DNA of 47,865 nt from CAIOYC01 sp038327995 (GTDB lineage: Bacteria; Pseudomonadota; Alphaproteobacteria; Caulobacterales; Caulobacteraceae), in NCBI GenBank assembly GCA_038327995.1, contig JBBQLP010000020.1:1-47865 (forward strand), written 5' to 3'. Each line of letters begins with the position of its first letter. Positions within the stretch are counted from its first letter, which is position 1. Below are positions 16,544 to 24,547 of this stretch, in pieces. Below the pieces are notes generated by a model that was not told where the DNA came from, searched no databases, and saw nothing but the letters and a program-made list of their open reading frames with translations. The translations under genes and the position numbers were made by a program.

Positions 16544-17296
16544 CTAGCCGAGCCCGGCCCGGAGCGCCTCCAAAGCCAGCTTTCGTATAGCTTCCTCCGT
16601 CATCCCCGCCAACGCCGCGTCATCCGCCTCACCCACCCGCACATCGCGCTCCGCCTTCACGATGCGTCCCGCCTGCATCTCCAGCAGATGATCGGCCAGC
16701 CGCCGCACCTCGCTCATGTCGTGGGTTACGTAGAGCGCCGGAATGGCCAGCGCCCGGTGCAGGCGCTCCAAATAGGGCATGATCTCCGCCTTGCTCTCTA
16801 TGTCGAGGCTGGAGAGGGGCTCGTCCATCAGGAGAAGCCGGGGCTGCGACAACAGCGCTCGTCCCAGCGAGACCCGCTGGCGCTCGCCGCCTGAAAGGTT
16901 CCTGGGCGAGCGGGCGAGCAGTGTCTCCAACCCCAGAAGCTCCACCACCTCGTCCAGCTTGATGGTGGGGGGTTCAGCCGCGCGGCGCTGGCCGTAAGTG
17001 AGGTTCCGCATCACCGACAAGTGCGACAGGAGGCTGGCGTCCTGGAATACCACCCCGACGGCGCGGCGATGCGTCGGCACGAAGGCGCTCATATTCTGCC
17101 AGATCTGGCCCGCGACGGTAAGGCGCCCTGGTAATCGCGTTAGCCCGGCGATGCAGCGCAGGAGCGTGGTCTTGCCAGAGCCCGACGGCCCGGTCAGCGC
17201 CGTGATCCCGCGCGGCGCCAAGGTGAAGCTCGCATCGAGGCAAAAGGCGCCGAGCCTGCCCGCGAACTGGCCTTCGACGCATATCGCTCCCGTCAT
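16544..17296 (-). CDS. modC: Molybdate ABC transporter ATP-binding protein, short form
   Basis: The 250-residue ATPase has Walker A GPSGSGKTT (36-44), signature LSGGE (134-138), Walker B LLLMDEP and H-loop VTHD. It stops soon after the ATPase core, about 100 residues shorter than E. coli ModC, so it lacks the C-terminal Mop domain that binds regulatory molybdate. It energises ModB. Its ATG overlaps the modB stop by ATGA. Molybdate sensing may therefore rest with ModE alone. Confidence 0.93.
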   Translation of the reverse strand: MTGAICVEGQFAGRLGAFCLDASFTLAPRGITALTGPSGSGKTTLLRCIAGLTRLPGRLTVAGQIWQNMSAFVPTHRRAVGVVFQDASLLSHLSVMRNLTYGQRRAAEPPTIKLDEVVELLGLETLLARSPRNLSGGERQRVSLGRALLSQPRLLLMDEPLSSLDIESKAEIMPYLERLHRALAIPALYVTHDMSEVRRLADHLLEMQAGRIVKAERDVRVGEADDAALAGMTEEAIRKLALEALRAGLG

Positions 17297-17958
17297 ATAC
17301 CGATCCGGCTAGCGCGGCGGTCGATCAGCAGCATGGCCAGCACCACCACGAAGGCGAACACCAGAAGGCCCAGCGCCAGCCGGTGCGCCTCGACGAAGTT
17401 GAGCTGTTCCACCAGTTGATAGATACGGATCGACAGCACCTCAGTCTTGCCGGGCACCCCGCCGCCGATCATCAGAACCACCCCGAACTCTCCCACCGTG
17501 TGCGCGAACACCAGGACCGCGGCGGCGACAAACCCTCGCCTCGCCAAGGGCAGCGCCACCGTGACGAACGCGTCGATAGGCGCGGCGCGTAGCGTCGCCG
17601 CCACCTCCATCGGCCTGTCGCCCATGGCCTCGAACGCTCCCCGCAACGGCTGGACCGCGAACGGCAGGGAATAGATCACTGAGCCAATGACGAGGCCCGT
17701 GAAGGTGAAGGCCAGGGTGCGCACTCCGAACGGATGCAGCAATGCGATCAGCGGACTCTGCGGCGCCAGCGCGATCAGGAGATAAAAACCCAGCACCGTC
17801 GGCGGCAGGACGATGGGCAGGGCGGCGACGGCGGCGATGATCTCCTTCCACCAGCGGGGACTGCGCGCCAGCCACCACGCCAGCGGCGTGGCCAGAACCA
17901 GCAGAATGGCGGTGGTGGTGGCCGCCAGCCGGATCGTGGTCCAGATCACCTCTTCCAA
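17293..17958 (-). CDS. modB: Molybdate ABC transporter permease
   Basis: A 221-residue inner-membrane permease with about five to six helices and the EAA-type loop reading EVAATLRAAPIDAFVTVALP. The start is TTG at 17958, immediately after the modA stop; a GTG three codons later is also possible. It moves molybdate delivered by ModA and is driven by ModC. Coupling is tight on both sides. Confidence 0.93.
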   Translation of the reverse strand: MEEVIWTTIRLAATTTAILLVLATPLAWWLARSPRWWKEIIAAVAALPIVLPPTVLGFYLLIALAPQSPLIALLHPFGVRTLAFTFTGLVIGSVIYSLPFAVQPLRGAFEAMGDRPMEVAATLRAAPIDAFVTVALPLARRGFVAAAVLVFAHTVGEFGVVLMIGGGVPGKTEVLSIRIYQLVEQLNFVEAHRLALGLLVFAFVVVLAMLLIDRRASRIGI

Positions 17959-18741
17959 CTAGCGGGTCTCGTAGCCGTAGCGTTTGATCACTGTGATCGC
18001 CGCCGGGGTTTTCAGGAAGCTCAGAAAGGCCCGCGCCGCCGGGTTCTTGTCGCCAGCATAGAGCAGGATCGCCTGTTGATCGATGGGAGCGTGATCGCTG
18101 GCGGGCACGATCCAGCGCGAGCCGCCGGGCTCATTGATGATCTGAGATTGGGCCACGAACCCCAGTTCCGCCGCGCCGGTGGAGACGAACTGATAAGCTT
18201 GTGTGATCGAGGAACCTTGCACAATCTTCGGCTTCAGTCGGTCGTAGAGGCCAAGCTTGCGCATCGTCTGGATAGCGGCGGTCCCATAAGGCGCGGAGGC
18301 CGGATCGGCGATGGAGAGCTTCTGGAACGAGTTCCCCGCGAGCACCGTCCCGGCCCCATCCACAAGTCCTGGCGTTTTCGAGAACAGCACCAGCCGCCCG
18401 ACAGCGTAGGTGAATCGCGTGCCCGGCACAGCGAGGCCATCCTGCTCGGCCTTCTTCGGCCTGTCTCTGTCTGCCGAGAGGAACACCTCGAACGGCGCTC
18501 CCCGACTGATCTGGGTATAGAACTGGCCGGACGAGCCGAAGCTCAGCACCGCCGTATGGCCCGTCGCGACCCTGAAGGCGACCGCGATCTCCCTGGCGGG
18601 TTCGGTGAAGTTGGCGGCCACGGCCACTTGCACCTCAGCGGCCAAGACGGGCACCGCGGACAGGGTAAAGGCGGCGGCGAATGCCCCGAGGACGACCCTG
18701 AGTAAACGATTGAGGATCTTGGGTTTTTCCTGCGCGCGCAT
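17959..18741 (-). CDS. modA: Molybdate ABC transporter substrate-binding protein
   Basis: The 260-residue protein has a signal peptide (LRVVLGAFAAAFTLSAVPVLA) and a periplasmic binding fold. AAANF-type start VAVAANFTEPA, SFGSSGQFYTQI, FEVFLSADRD and IADPASAPYG are classic ModA oxyanion-pocket motifs. It binds molybdate or tungstate in the periplasm. Its ATG overlaps the stop of the porin gene as TGATG, which places it directly in the porin's operon. Confidence 0.95.
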   Translation of the reverse strand: MRAQEKPKILNRLLRVVLGAFAAAFTLSAVPVLAAEVQVAVAANFTEPAREIAVAFRVATGHTAVLSFGSSGQFYTQISRGAPFEVFLSADRDRPKKAEQDGLAVPGTRFTYAVGRLVLFSKTPGLVDGAGTVLAGNSFQKLSIADPASAPYGTAAIQTMRKLGLYDRLKPKIVQGSSITQAYQFVSTGAAELGFVAQSQIINEPGGSRWIVPASDHAPIDQQAILLYAGDKNPAARAFLSFLKTPAAITVIKRYGYETR

Positions 18742-20408
18742 CAGAAGGCGAACTGCGAGCGGAACGAGATGGCCTGATAGTGCTGGCCGATCTGTGCGCC
18801 GACGGGGGTGGCGTAGGCGACAGCGGACGGAGAAAGCCGGTCGATCTCGACGTCCTGATAGTCGAGCATGAAGCGGATCAGGGAGTTGGGATACCAGTTG
18901 ATTCCGGCGCCGAAAATCTTCTGCTCGCCGCCGCGCACCGCGTCCAGCGCGGGCGCAGTGCCGGGCGCGCCTGCGTGATAGTTCAGATCGAGGTCGGAAT
19001 AGCGCGCCGCGATCTCGAACGCGCCCCAGGTTCCGTCCTTCAGGCTGAACGGGTGATCCACGGGCGGGGCGTCAAAGGCGAACGATTGGGTGTTGTAGCG
19101 CTTGCGCTCGCCGGTGATGATCCAGCTTCCTTCCACGTAGTAGCCATTGAAGTTAGCAGTGGAGAGGCCCGCCGTGCGGCGCTCGACCTCAATGTGCTCG
19201 ACCTCGGCCTGCACGAACAGGTTCTGCTTCTGCGCGGCGAACTCAAGCCCACGGGTGGAGGCGTGGCGAGCGTCGAGCGCGCCGGTGTCGATCAGCCGGG
19301 TTCCATCGACCCGAAGTTCAGGCCGTTCCCGAAGTTGAATGGTGTAGCGCGAGGTCAGGGCGGCGTCGGGACCGCCTGTGTCCGCGATCCGGTCCACATA
19401 GCTGCCGTGCGCGCCGACATGGACGAGCCAGTCGTCCCCGACAAACGGGAGGTAGGCGACGCGCCCCGTGAACCCGAGTTGCTCATCGAACGGCTGCGCC
19501 GTGGCTGACCCTGTCGAGTTGATCGAGGAAATGATCTGGCCCGTGACCGCCGCCGCCGCGAACCAGCGTTCTCCGCTGGCCGCCACCTGCGCGGCCGTGC
19601 GCGAGTCTCCGGCTGCCAGACCTCGCGCCACATCCGAGACCGCCGAGCGTTCGAGCAACAGGAGGCCGTTGGTCGAACCCTGGTCTTCCAGACCCGAGGA
19701 CGCCTGGAAAGCGCCGATGCGGAAGCGGAAGGGCTTCATGGCCGAATACTGGACCCAGCCTTCGTAGAGCCGCCCGGCGTCCTCCGCCCCCGCGCCGCCA
19801 AGCTCGATGATGAAATTGTAGTCCCAGTCGCCGAACGCCTTGCCGTCGACCCCCAGCCGGGCGCGGCGGAAGTTGGTGCCTGCGTTAAGATCGCGAGCGC
19901 GGGCGGTGTCCGCTGCAGCCGCGCCGCGCCGAAGATCCACGATGATGGGGCCGGGCGTGTGCTGCGAATAATCTGCGGCGTCGAAATGCAGGGTGGTGTG
20001 CAGATTGGCGCTGAAGCGTCCGTCGGCGCTGGTGATGGAAGGCTTGCCGGCGACAATACTAGCGCTCCCCGTTGCGGAAGGCGCGGGAGCCGGAGCGGGC
20101 GAGGCGGCGACCTGAACGGGAGCGGCGGCGGGAGGCGGCGGGGCGGCAGTATATTGCGCGCGCGGCGGGTTGGCGGCGACGCGGGCTTGCAAGGCGTCGA
20201 CCTTGGCGGCGAGCGCATTCACCGTCTGTGTTAGGGCTTCGATCTGCGCGTCGCGGGGATCGGGTGAGGAAACCCGTTTGTGCTTTGCATGAACGGGAGT
20301 CGACATGGCCACGCCAGCCCCGGCGACTCCCAGACCAACGGCCAGAACCAGCGCGCGCGTGATCGCGGACGGTATGGATTTCACGATTGCTCCCCAGCTT
20401 TCAAACAC
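18741..20408 (-). CDS. OprO/OprP-like porin heading the modABC operon
   Basis: The 555-residue outer-membrane protein has a signal peptide (core ALVLAVGLGVAGAGVAMS), then a coiled-coil (DAQIEALTQTVNALAAKVDA), a Pro/Ala linker and an OprP-type barrel. The barrel starts with ADGRFSANLHTTLHFDAADY and ends in SFRSQFAF. This family forms anion-selective trimers; OprP is for phosphate. Translational coupling to modA suggests that this one feeds molybdate to the periplasm, which is an inference. An internal GTG at 20384 is an alternative start. A candidate ModE operator lies just upstream. Confidence 0.9.
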   Translation of the reverse strand: MFESWGAIVKSIPSAITRALVLAVGLGVAGAGVAMSTPVHAKHKRVSSPDPRDAQIEALTQTVNALAAKVDALQARVAANPPRAQYTAAPPPPAAAPVQVAASPAPAPAPSATGSASIVAGKPSITSADGRFSANLHTTLHFDAADYSQHTPGPIIVDLRRGAAAADTARARDLNAGTNFRRARLGVDGKAFGDWDYNFIIELGGAGAEDAGRLYEGWVQYSAMKPFRFRIGAFQASSGLEDQGSTNGLLLLERSAVSDVARGLAAGDSRTAAQVAASGERWFAAAAVTGQIISSINSTGSATAQPFDEQLGFTGRVAYLPFVGDDWLVHVGAHGSYVDRIADTGGPDAALTSRYTIQLRERPELRVDGTRLIDTGALDARHASTRGLEFAAQKQNLFVQAEVEHIEVERRTAGLSTANFNGYYVEGSWIITGERKRYNTQSFAFDAPPVDHPFSLKDGTWGAFEIAARYSDLDLNYHAGAPGTAPALDAVRGGEQKIFGAGINWYPNSLIRFMLDYQDVEIDRLSPSAVAYATPVGAQIGQHYQAISFRSQFAF

Positions 20409-20420
20409 ACCTCAGCATAT

Positions 20421-20445
20421 CGTTATGAAAATACACTGCACAACG
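20421..20445 (-). promoter_or_regulatory. Candidate ModE operator upstream of the porin-modABC operon
   Basis: CGTTAT (20421-20426) and ACAACG (20440-20445) form an inverted pair 13 bases apart, 13-37 bases before the porin start codon. The E. coli ModE site has CGTTAT and ATAACG arms 12 bases apart. The right arm here differs at one position and the spacing is one longer. Presence of modE in the same locus adds weight. Confidence 0.4.
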
Positions 20446-20698
20446 CTTTCTGTTACATCACATTTGACCGACAGACGGCAAGACGAGCTGGGGTGTTGCC
20501 GGCGGGGTCGCGATCAGGATATTTCGCGGGCCTTGCATAAACCCGCCCGGCGCTCCGAAGGGAAGACACAGGAACCCGGCTGTGATAGAGAGCCCTCGCT
20601 TCGGCGCACCTGTGAACGCCGCTTCTGATCTTTCTGGAGCGAATCACGGTCTGGGGCGCTTTTCACCGGCGCGCGGATTTCCTATCTAAGCGCCGTCC

Positions 20699-20719
20699 AG
20701 CCGGAGGTCTCCTCCGGCT
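20699..20719 (+). promoter_or_regulatory. Leader hairpin before the DUF6481 gene
   Basis: AGCCGGAGG, a TCT loop and CCTCCGGCT form a perfect 9-bp stem ending 20 bases before the ATG. The stem contains an AGG and a GGAGG-complementary strand, so it might affect translation. There is no T-run, so it is not an intrinsic terminator. Confidence 0.55.
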
Positions 20720-20739
20720 CCACCGACAACTGGATACTC

Positions 20740-21132
20740 ATGCAACAACCCAAAGACTCCGGCTTTGCTGACCGGCTGACCACCGCCGCCGAGGCCAAGA
20801 AGGCCCTGCTGGCGAAGATGAAGCCCAAGCCCACGGTGATCGACCCCGATCTGGTCGATCGTAACAAGCGCCGGGAAGAAGAGCTTCATGCCGTGCGCGA
20901 ACAGCGCACCGCCGAGAAGGAAGCCGCGCGCATCGCCAAAGCCGCCGCAGCCGAAGCCGCGCGCCTCGAATATATCGCTTCCGGCCAAGCCGCCATCGAG
21001 GCCAAGAAGAACGAGCGCAAGGAGCGCAAGGCAAACCAGAAGATGGATGCCCAGAGCCGCAGAGCCTCGCGCCTGGAAGCCTATGGCAAGCTGAAGCCCT
21101 CGTCGTCAGACGCGGACGTCGCGGCGGAATAA
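20740..21132 (+). CDS. DUF6481 family small basic protein
   Basis: The 130-residue protein is highly charged and helical. The conserved N-terminal block GFADRLTTAAEAKKALLAKM with KPKPTVIDPDLVDR is followed by a long Arg/Lys/Glu/Ala helix (RREEELHAVREQRTAEKEAA) and a basic tail. It has no signal peptide. Family members are widespread in alphaproteobacteria and of unknown function; the composition suggests nucleic-acid or ribosome contact, which is speculation. A strong hairpin lies in its leader. Confidence 0.75.
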   Translation: MQQPKDSGFADRLTTAAEAKKALLAKMKPKPTVIDPDLVDRNKRREEELHAVREQRTAEKEAARIAKAAAAEAARLEYIASGQAAIEAKKNERKERKANQKMDAQSRRASRLEAYGKLKPSSSDADVAAE

Positions 21133-21176
21133 GCGGTCCTGATTCTCCCCGGTCTCACCGGGGAGCAACTGACGCC

Positions 21177-21551
21177 CTATTTCACCGTCTTTAGATAGGC
21201 GATCAGATTGGCCCGGTCGGTTGGCGCGGACACCGCGGTGTACATCTTGCCCTCCGGCGCGAATTTGATCGGCGAGGTCAGGAAGGCGTCGAGACTGGCT
21301 TCGGTCCACGCCCCGCCCTTGGCCTTCAGGGCGGGGGAATAGGCGAAGTCGGTTAGGCTGGCGATCTTGCGCCCTACCACCCCTTTCAGAAGCGGCCCCG
21401 ACCCGGCGCTGGCTTTAGCGCCCACCTGATGGCAACCACCACAGCGCACAGGGAACGCCGCCTTGCCCGCCGCCGCGTCCGGGGCGGCAGTCGCCGAAAC
21501 ACCGGTGAAGGCCAGGGCCAGGCCGGCCAGGGTCACAGACACAAAACGCAT
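21177..21551 (-). CDS. Class I cytochrome c (cytochrome c2-like), periplasmic
   Basis: About 124 residues from MRFVSVTLAG. A signal peptide is followed by the haem site CGGCH at 37-41, GPLLKGVVGRK, FAYSPALKAKGGAWTEA and a probable axial Met in GKMYTAVS. The architecture is that of small soluble cytochromes c. It lies divergently next to the molybdoenzyme genes, so it may take electrons from that oxidoreductase; this is inferred from neighbourhood. An upstream ATG at 21566 is possible. Confidence 0.9.
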   Translation of the reverse strand: MRFVSVTLAGLALAFTGVSATAAPDAAAGKAAFPVRCGGCHQVGAKASAGSGPLLKGVVGRKIASLTDFAYSPALKAKGGAWTEASLDAFLTSPIKFAPEGKMYTAVSAPTDRANLIAYLKTVK

Positions 21552-21610
21552 TGTAGGGCTCCTCAAGCGGTGAGTTAGTGCTGGCGAGCCTAGCAGTATG
21601 CAGTATGATT

Positions 21611-21623
21611 TGAACAGTGTTCA
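21611..21623. promoter_or_regulatory. Palindromic operator candidate between cytochrome c and iorA
   Basis: TGAACAGTGTTCA is a perfect 13-base inverted repeat (6-base arms, one central base). It lies 23 bases before the preferred iorA start and in the divergent gap. The form resembles TetR-family sites. No regulator gene is adjacent. Confidence 0.5.
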
Positions 21624-21645
21624 GAGACGCACCGGGGAAGACGCG

Positions 21646-22113
21646 ATGACCACCACGCTCGACATCAACGGCAAGTCCATCGCGGTCGCGGCCGACCCGG
21701 ATACGCCCCTTCTGTGGGTATTGCGCGACGAGTTTCACATGACGGGCACGAAGTATGGCTGCGGCATCGCGGCCTGCGGGGCGTGCACCGTGCACGCCAA
21801 CGGACAGCCGATCCGCTCGTGCCAGGCGCCGATCTCCAGCCTCGGCGGGGTCAAAATCACCACCATCGAAGGCTTGAACGGAACCCACCCGATCCAGGCG
21901 GCGTGGGTCAGGCATGACGTGCCGCAATGCGGCTACTGTCAGTCCGGCCAGATCATGTCGGCTGTGGCTCTGGTGACCTCCAAGCCGAACCCGAGCGACG
22001 ATGACATCGACACGGCGATGAGCGGCAACATCTGTCGCTGCGGCGCCTATCCGCGCATCCGCGCCGCCATCAAGGACGCCGCGGGCCTCGCTCCCGTCGC
22101 CGTCAAAGCCTGA
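21646..22113 (+). CDS. iorA: (2Fe-2S)-binding small subunit of isoquinoline 1-oxidoreductase-type molybdoenzyme
   Basis: About 155 residues from MTTTLDING. The plant-ferredoxin-type cluster is bound by Cys39, Cys44, Cys47 and Cys59 (YGCGIAACGACT). The second, helical cluster domain has Cys95, Cys98, Cys130 and Cys132 (CGYCQSG and NICRCGAY). It passes electrons from the Mo site of the large subunit. The ATG at 21598 lies upstream of the palindrome and is less likely; GGGGAAG precedes 21646 well. It is followed by the large subunit after 14 bases. The substrate is not certain, since Ior-type enzymes also oxidise aldehydes and N-heterocycles. Confidence 0.9.
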   Translation: MTTTLDINGKSIAVAADPDTPLLWVLRDEFHMTGTKYGCGIAACGACTVHANGQPIRSCQAPISSLGGVKITTIEGLNGTHPIQAAWVRHDVPQCGYCQSGQIMSAVALVTSKPNPSDDDIDTAMSGNICRCGAYPRIRAAIKDAAGLAPVAVKA

Positions 22114-22127
22114 TCGGGGACAGAGCC

Positions 22128-24335
22128 ATGAACGCGATCCTCAACAAACTCATCTCCCAAAAGAGCCGCCTGGCCGCCACTCGCCGCGACGTGGTGATCG
22201 GCTCGGCTGTCGTGGGCGGCTCACTCCTGGTCGGCGCCTGCTCGATGACCGACATGATGGCTCTGGGAACGCCCAAGACCGACTTCGGCGTCTTTGGTCC
22301 CTTCGTCAGGATCGCACCGGACGGGGTGGTGACGGTGGTCTCCAAACATATCGAGTTCGGCCAGGGGTCGGCAACCGGCATGGCCGCTATCGTCGCCGAA
22401 GAGATGGACGCGGATTGGGACAAGGTGGAAATCGCCTTGGCCCCCGGCAATACCAAGGTCTTCGCCAACACCCTGATGGGCGTTCAGGGCACGGGCGGCT
22501 CCACCGCCATCAACGAAGCCTGGGACCAGATGCGCAAGGCGGGCGCCGCCGCGCGAGAGATGTTCGTGCAAGGCGCTGCCTCCACCTGGAACGTCCCGGC
22601 TGGCGAGATCACCGTCGCTAACGGCGTGGTCAACCACGCCAAATCCGGCAAGGCGGCGAGCTTTGCGGAACTCCTGTCCGCAGCAGGCAAACAAGCTGCG
22701 CCCACCGCGCCCGTGCTAAAGGACCCCAAAAGCTTCACCCTGATCGGCACGGCGCGGATCGCCCGCAAGGACAGCCACGCCAAGTCCACCGGCGGCACGC
22801 TCTACACCCAGGATGTCTACGAGCCGGGGATGCTGACGGCGGTTGTGGCCCACTCCCCCCGCTTCGGCGGGAAGCTGAAAAGCTTCGACGGAACGGCGGC
22901 CAAGAAAGTACCGGGCGTGGTGGACGTGTTCCAGATTCCCACAGGCGTCGCCGTGGTCGCCACCGGCGTCTACGCGGCGCGCAAGGGCCGGGACGCCCTG
23001 AAGCTGGAGTGGGACGACTCCAAGGCCGAGATGCGTTCATCCGAAAAGATGCTTGCCGACTACAAGACGCTGGCGTCTGGCGGCGAGAAGAAAGACTGGG
23101 TAGCGTTCGACAGCCACGGCGATGCGACAAACGCCTTTTCCGGTGAGGGCGTCCACGCCTTCACCTACGACTTCCCCTATCTGGCTCACGCGACGATGGA
23201 GCCGATGAACTGCGTCGCGCGGGTGGATGGAAACAAGACGAAGCTGAAGTTCGCCTCGCAGATTCCGACGCTCGACCAGGTGAACACCGCGCTTGTGGTC
23301 GGCAATCTACCAGGCGCGATAGAGATCGAGACCCTCTACGCGGGCGGCTCGTTCGGACGGCGCGGTGTTTATGACAGCGACTATGTGGTCGAAGCCGTCC
23401 ACGTCGCCAAGCACGTGGGCAAGGGCGTGTCGGTGAAACTCATGTGGACCCGCGAGGACGACATGAGCGCGGGCAAATACCGTCCCATGGCCCACCACGA
23501 CATCAAGGTGAAGTGCGGGCCGGACGGCTATCCCACCGCGTGGCGGCACCGGATCGTGGTCCAGTCCTTCATGAAGGGCACGCCCATGGCCGCCATGGGG
23601 GTCAAGAACGGGCTCGACGCCACGACGGTGGAAGGCGCGATGAACTCCCCCTACTTCAAGGCGATCCCGGTGGTGGACGCCCAGGTGGCGACACCGGTTT
23701 CGGCGGTCTCGACCCTGTGGTGGCGCTCGGTGGGCGCGACGCACACGGCCATGGCGATGGAGCACACCATCGACCAACTCGCCGCCGCCGCAAAGATTGA
23801 CCCCGTGGAATACCGCCGCACCCTCTACACCCGCGCCAAGGCGGACAGACACCTCGCCGTGCTGAACCTCGCCGCCGAGAAGGCCGGATGGGGCAAGCCT
23901 TTGGCCGATGGCTGGGGGCGCGGGATCGCGGTGCACGAGAGCTTCGGTTCGGTGGTCGCCAATGTGGCTGAGGCCAAGATGGTCGATGGTCAGCCAAAGG
24001 TGCGCCGGGCTGTGGTGGCGATCGACTGCGGCGTTGCGGTGGTTCCCGATCAGGTGGCGGCGCAGATGGAGGGCGGGCTCTGCTACGGCCTGTCGTCCGC
24101 GCTTTATGGTCAGGTGACGTTGAAGGACGGGGTGGTGCAGCAGCAGAACTTCGACACCTATCGCGTGCTGCGCATGAACGAGGCGCCCGCCATTGAGACC
24201 CACATCCTGCCCTCGGGCGCGCATCCGACCGGGGCAGGCGAGCCCGGCACGCCGGTAATCATCCCCGCGGTGGCCAACGCACTGATGGCTGCGGGCGGCG
24301 CCCCGACGACCAGTTTGCCCATGGTGAAGGCGTAG
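22128..24335 (+). CDS. iorB: Molybdopterin-binding large subunit, isoquinoline 1-oxidoreductase / aldehyde dehydrogenase type
   Basis: 735 residues of the xanthine-oxidase family. The N-terminus has RRDVVIGSAVVGGSLLVGAC, a twin-Arg-like signal with a lipobox-like Cys at about 38, so it may be exported by Tat and even lipid-anchored. Motifs include SKHIEFGQGSATGMAAIVAE, GVQGTGGSTA, GGSFGRRGVYDSDYV, and the catalytic Glu region PTGAGEPGTPVIIP. It oxidises an N-heterocycle or aldehyde in the periplasm using Mo-molybdopterin-cytosine-dinucleotide. Neighbours are iorA, a cytochrome c and, 2 kb away, the molybdate operon. No XdhC-like maturation gene is visible here. Confidence 0.92.
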   Translation: MNAILNKLISQKSRLAATRRDVVIGSAVVGGSLLVGACSMTDMMALGTPKTDFGVFGPFVRIAPDGVVTVVSKHIEFGQGSATGMAAIVAEEMDADWDKVEIALAPGNTKVFANTLMGVQGTGGSTAINEAWDQMRKAGAAAREMFVQGAASTWNVPAGEITVANGVVNHAKSGKAASFAELLSAAGKQAAPTAPVLKDPKSFTLIGTARIARKDSHAKSTGGTLYTQDVYEPGMLTAVVAHSPRFGGKLKSFDGTAAKKVPGVVDVFQIPTGVAVVATGVYAARKGRDALKLEWDDSKAEMRSSEKMLADYKTLASGGEKKDWVAFDSHGDATNAFSGEGVHAFTYDFPYLAHATMEPMNCVARVDGNKTKLKFASQIPTLDQVNTALVVGNLPGAIEIETLYAGGSFGRRGVYDSDYVVEAVHVAKHVGKGVSVKLMWTREDDMSAGKYRPMAHHDIKVKCGPDGYPTAWRHRIVVQSFMKGTPMAAMGVKNGLDATTVEGAMNSPYFKAIPVVDAQVATPVSAVSTLWWRSVGATHTAMAMEHTIDQLAAAAKIDPVEYRRTLYTRAKADRHLAVLNLAAEKAGWGKPLADGWGRGIAVHESFGSVVANVAEAKMVDGQPKVRRAVVAIDCGVAVVPDQVAAQMEGGLCYGLSSALYGQVTLKDGVVQQQNFDTYRVLRMNEAPAIETHILPSGAHPTGAGEPGTPVIIPAVANALMAAGGAPTTSLPMVKA

Positions 24336-24351
24336 GGGATCAAGGGGAAGG

Positions 24352-24477
24352 ACCCCCACCCCGACCCTCCCCCGTAAGAGGAGAGGGTGCTGCGCCCTGC
24401 CTTCAAAGCGCAAGGATTTCAGGGCGCCGCTCAGGCTCCTTCCCCCTTCTACGGGGGAAGGCCGGGATTGGGTGGGT
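24352..24477. repeat. Long imperfect intergenic inverted repeat
   Basis: 24352-24376 (ACCCCCACCCCGACCCTCCC...) pairs imperfectly with 24450-24477 (...GGGATTGGGTGGGT). Inside, each side carries a smaller CCCCCGTAAG / TACGGGGG hairpin. It is typical of dispersed repeats between genes of Caulobacterales. It may terminate transcription after iorB. Confidence 0.65.
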
Positions 24478-24547
24478 CTCTCGGGTTGATCAAGCCCGAG
24501 TAAGATGGGTGGAAAGCGGAACGGGCTCATATGCTCAAGGAGACACC

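Larger units (their letters stand above)
20409..20739. other. Divergent intergenic region (porin-mod operon / DUF6481 gene)
   Basis: 331 bases with no gene I can support. Next to the porin start is a CGTTAT...ACAACG inverted element (20421-20445). Near the DUF6481 start is a perfect 9-bp hairpin (20699-20719). The middle part is unremarkable and does not fold into a molybdenum-cofactor riboswitch that I recognise. Confidence 0.5.

Noticed and set aside
20409..20739. Molybdenum-cofactor riboswitch before the porin-mod operon or DUF6481
   Set aside because: I could not find the conserved multi-stem core; only a simple hairpin and an inverted repeat are present.
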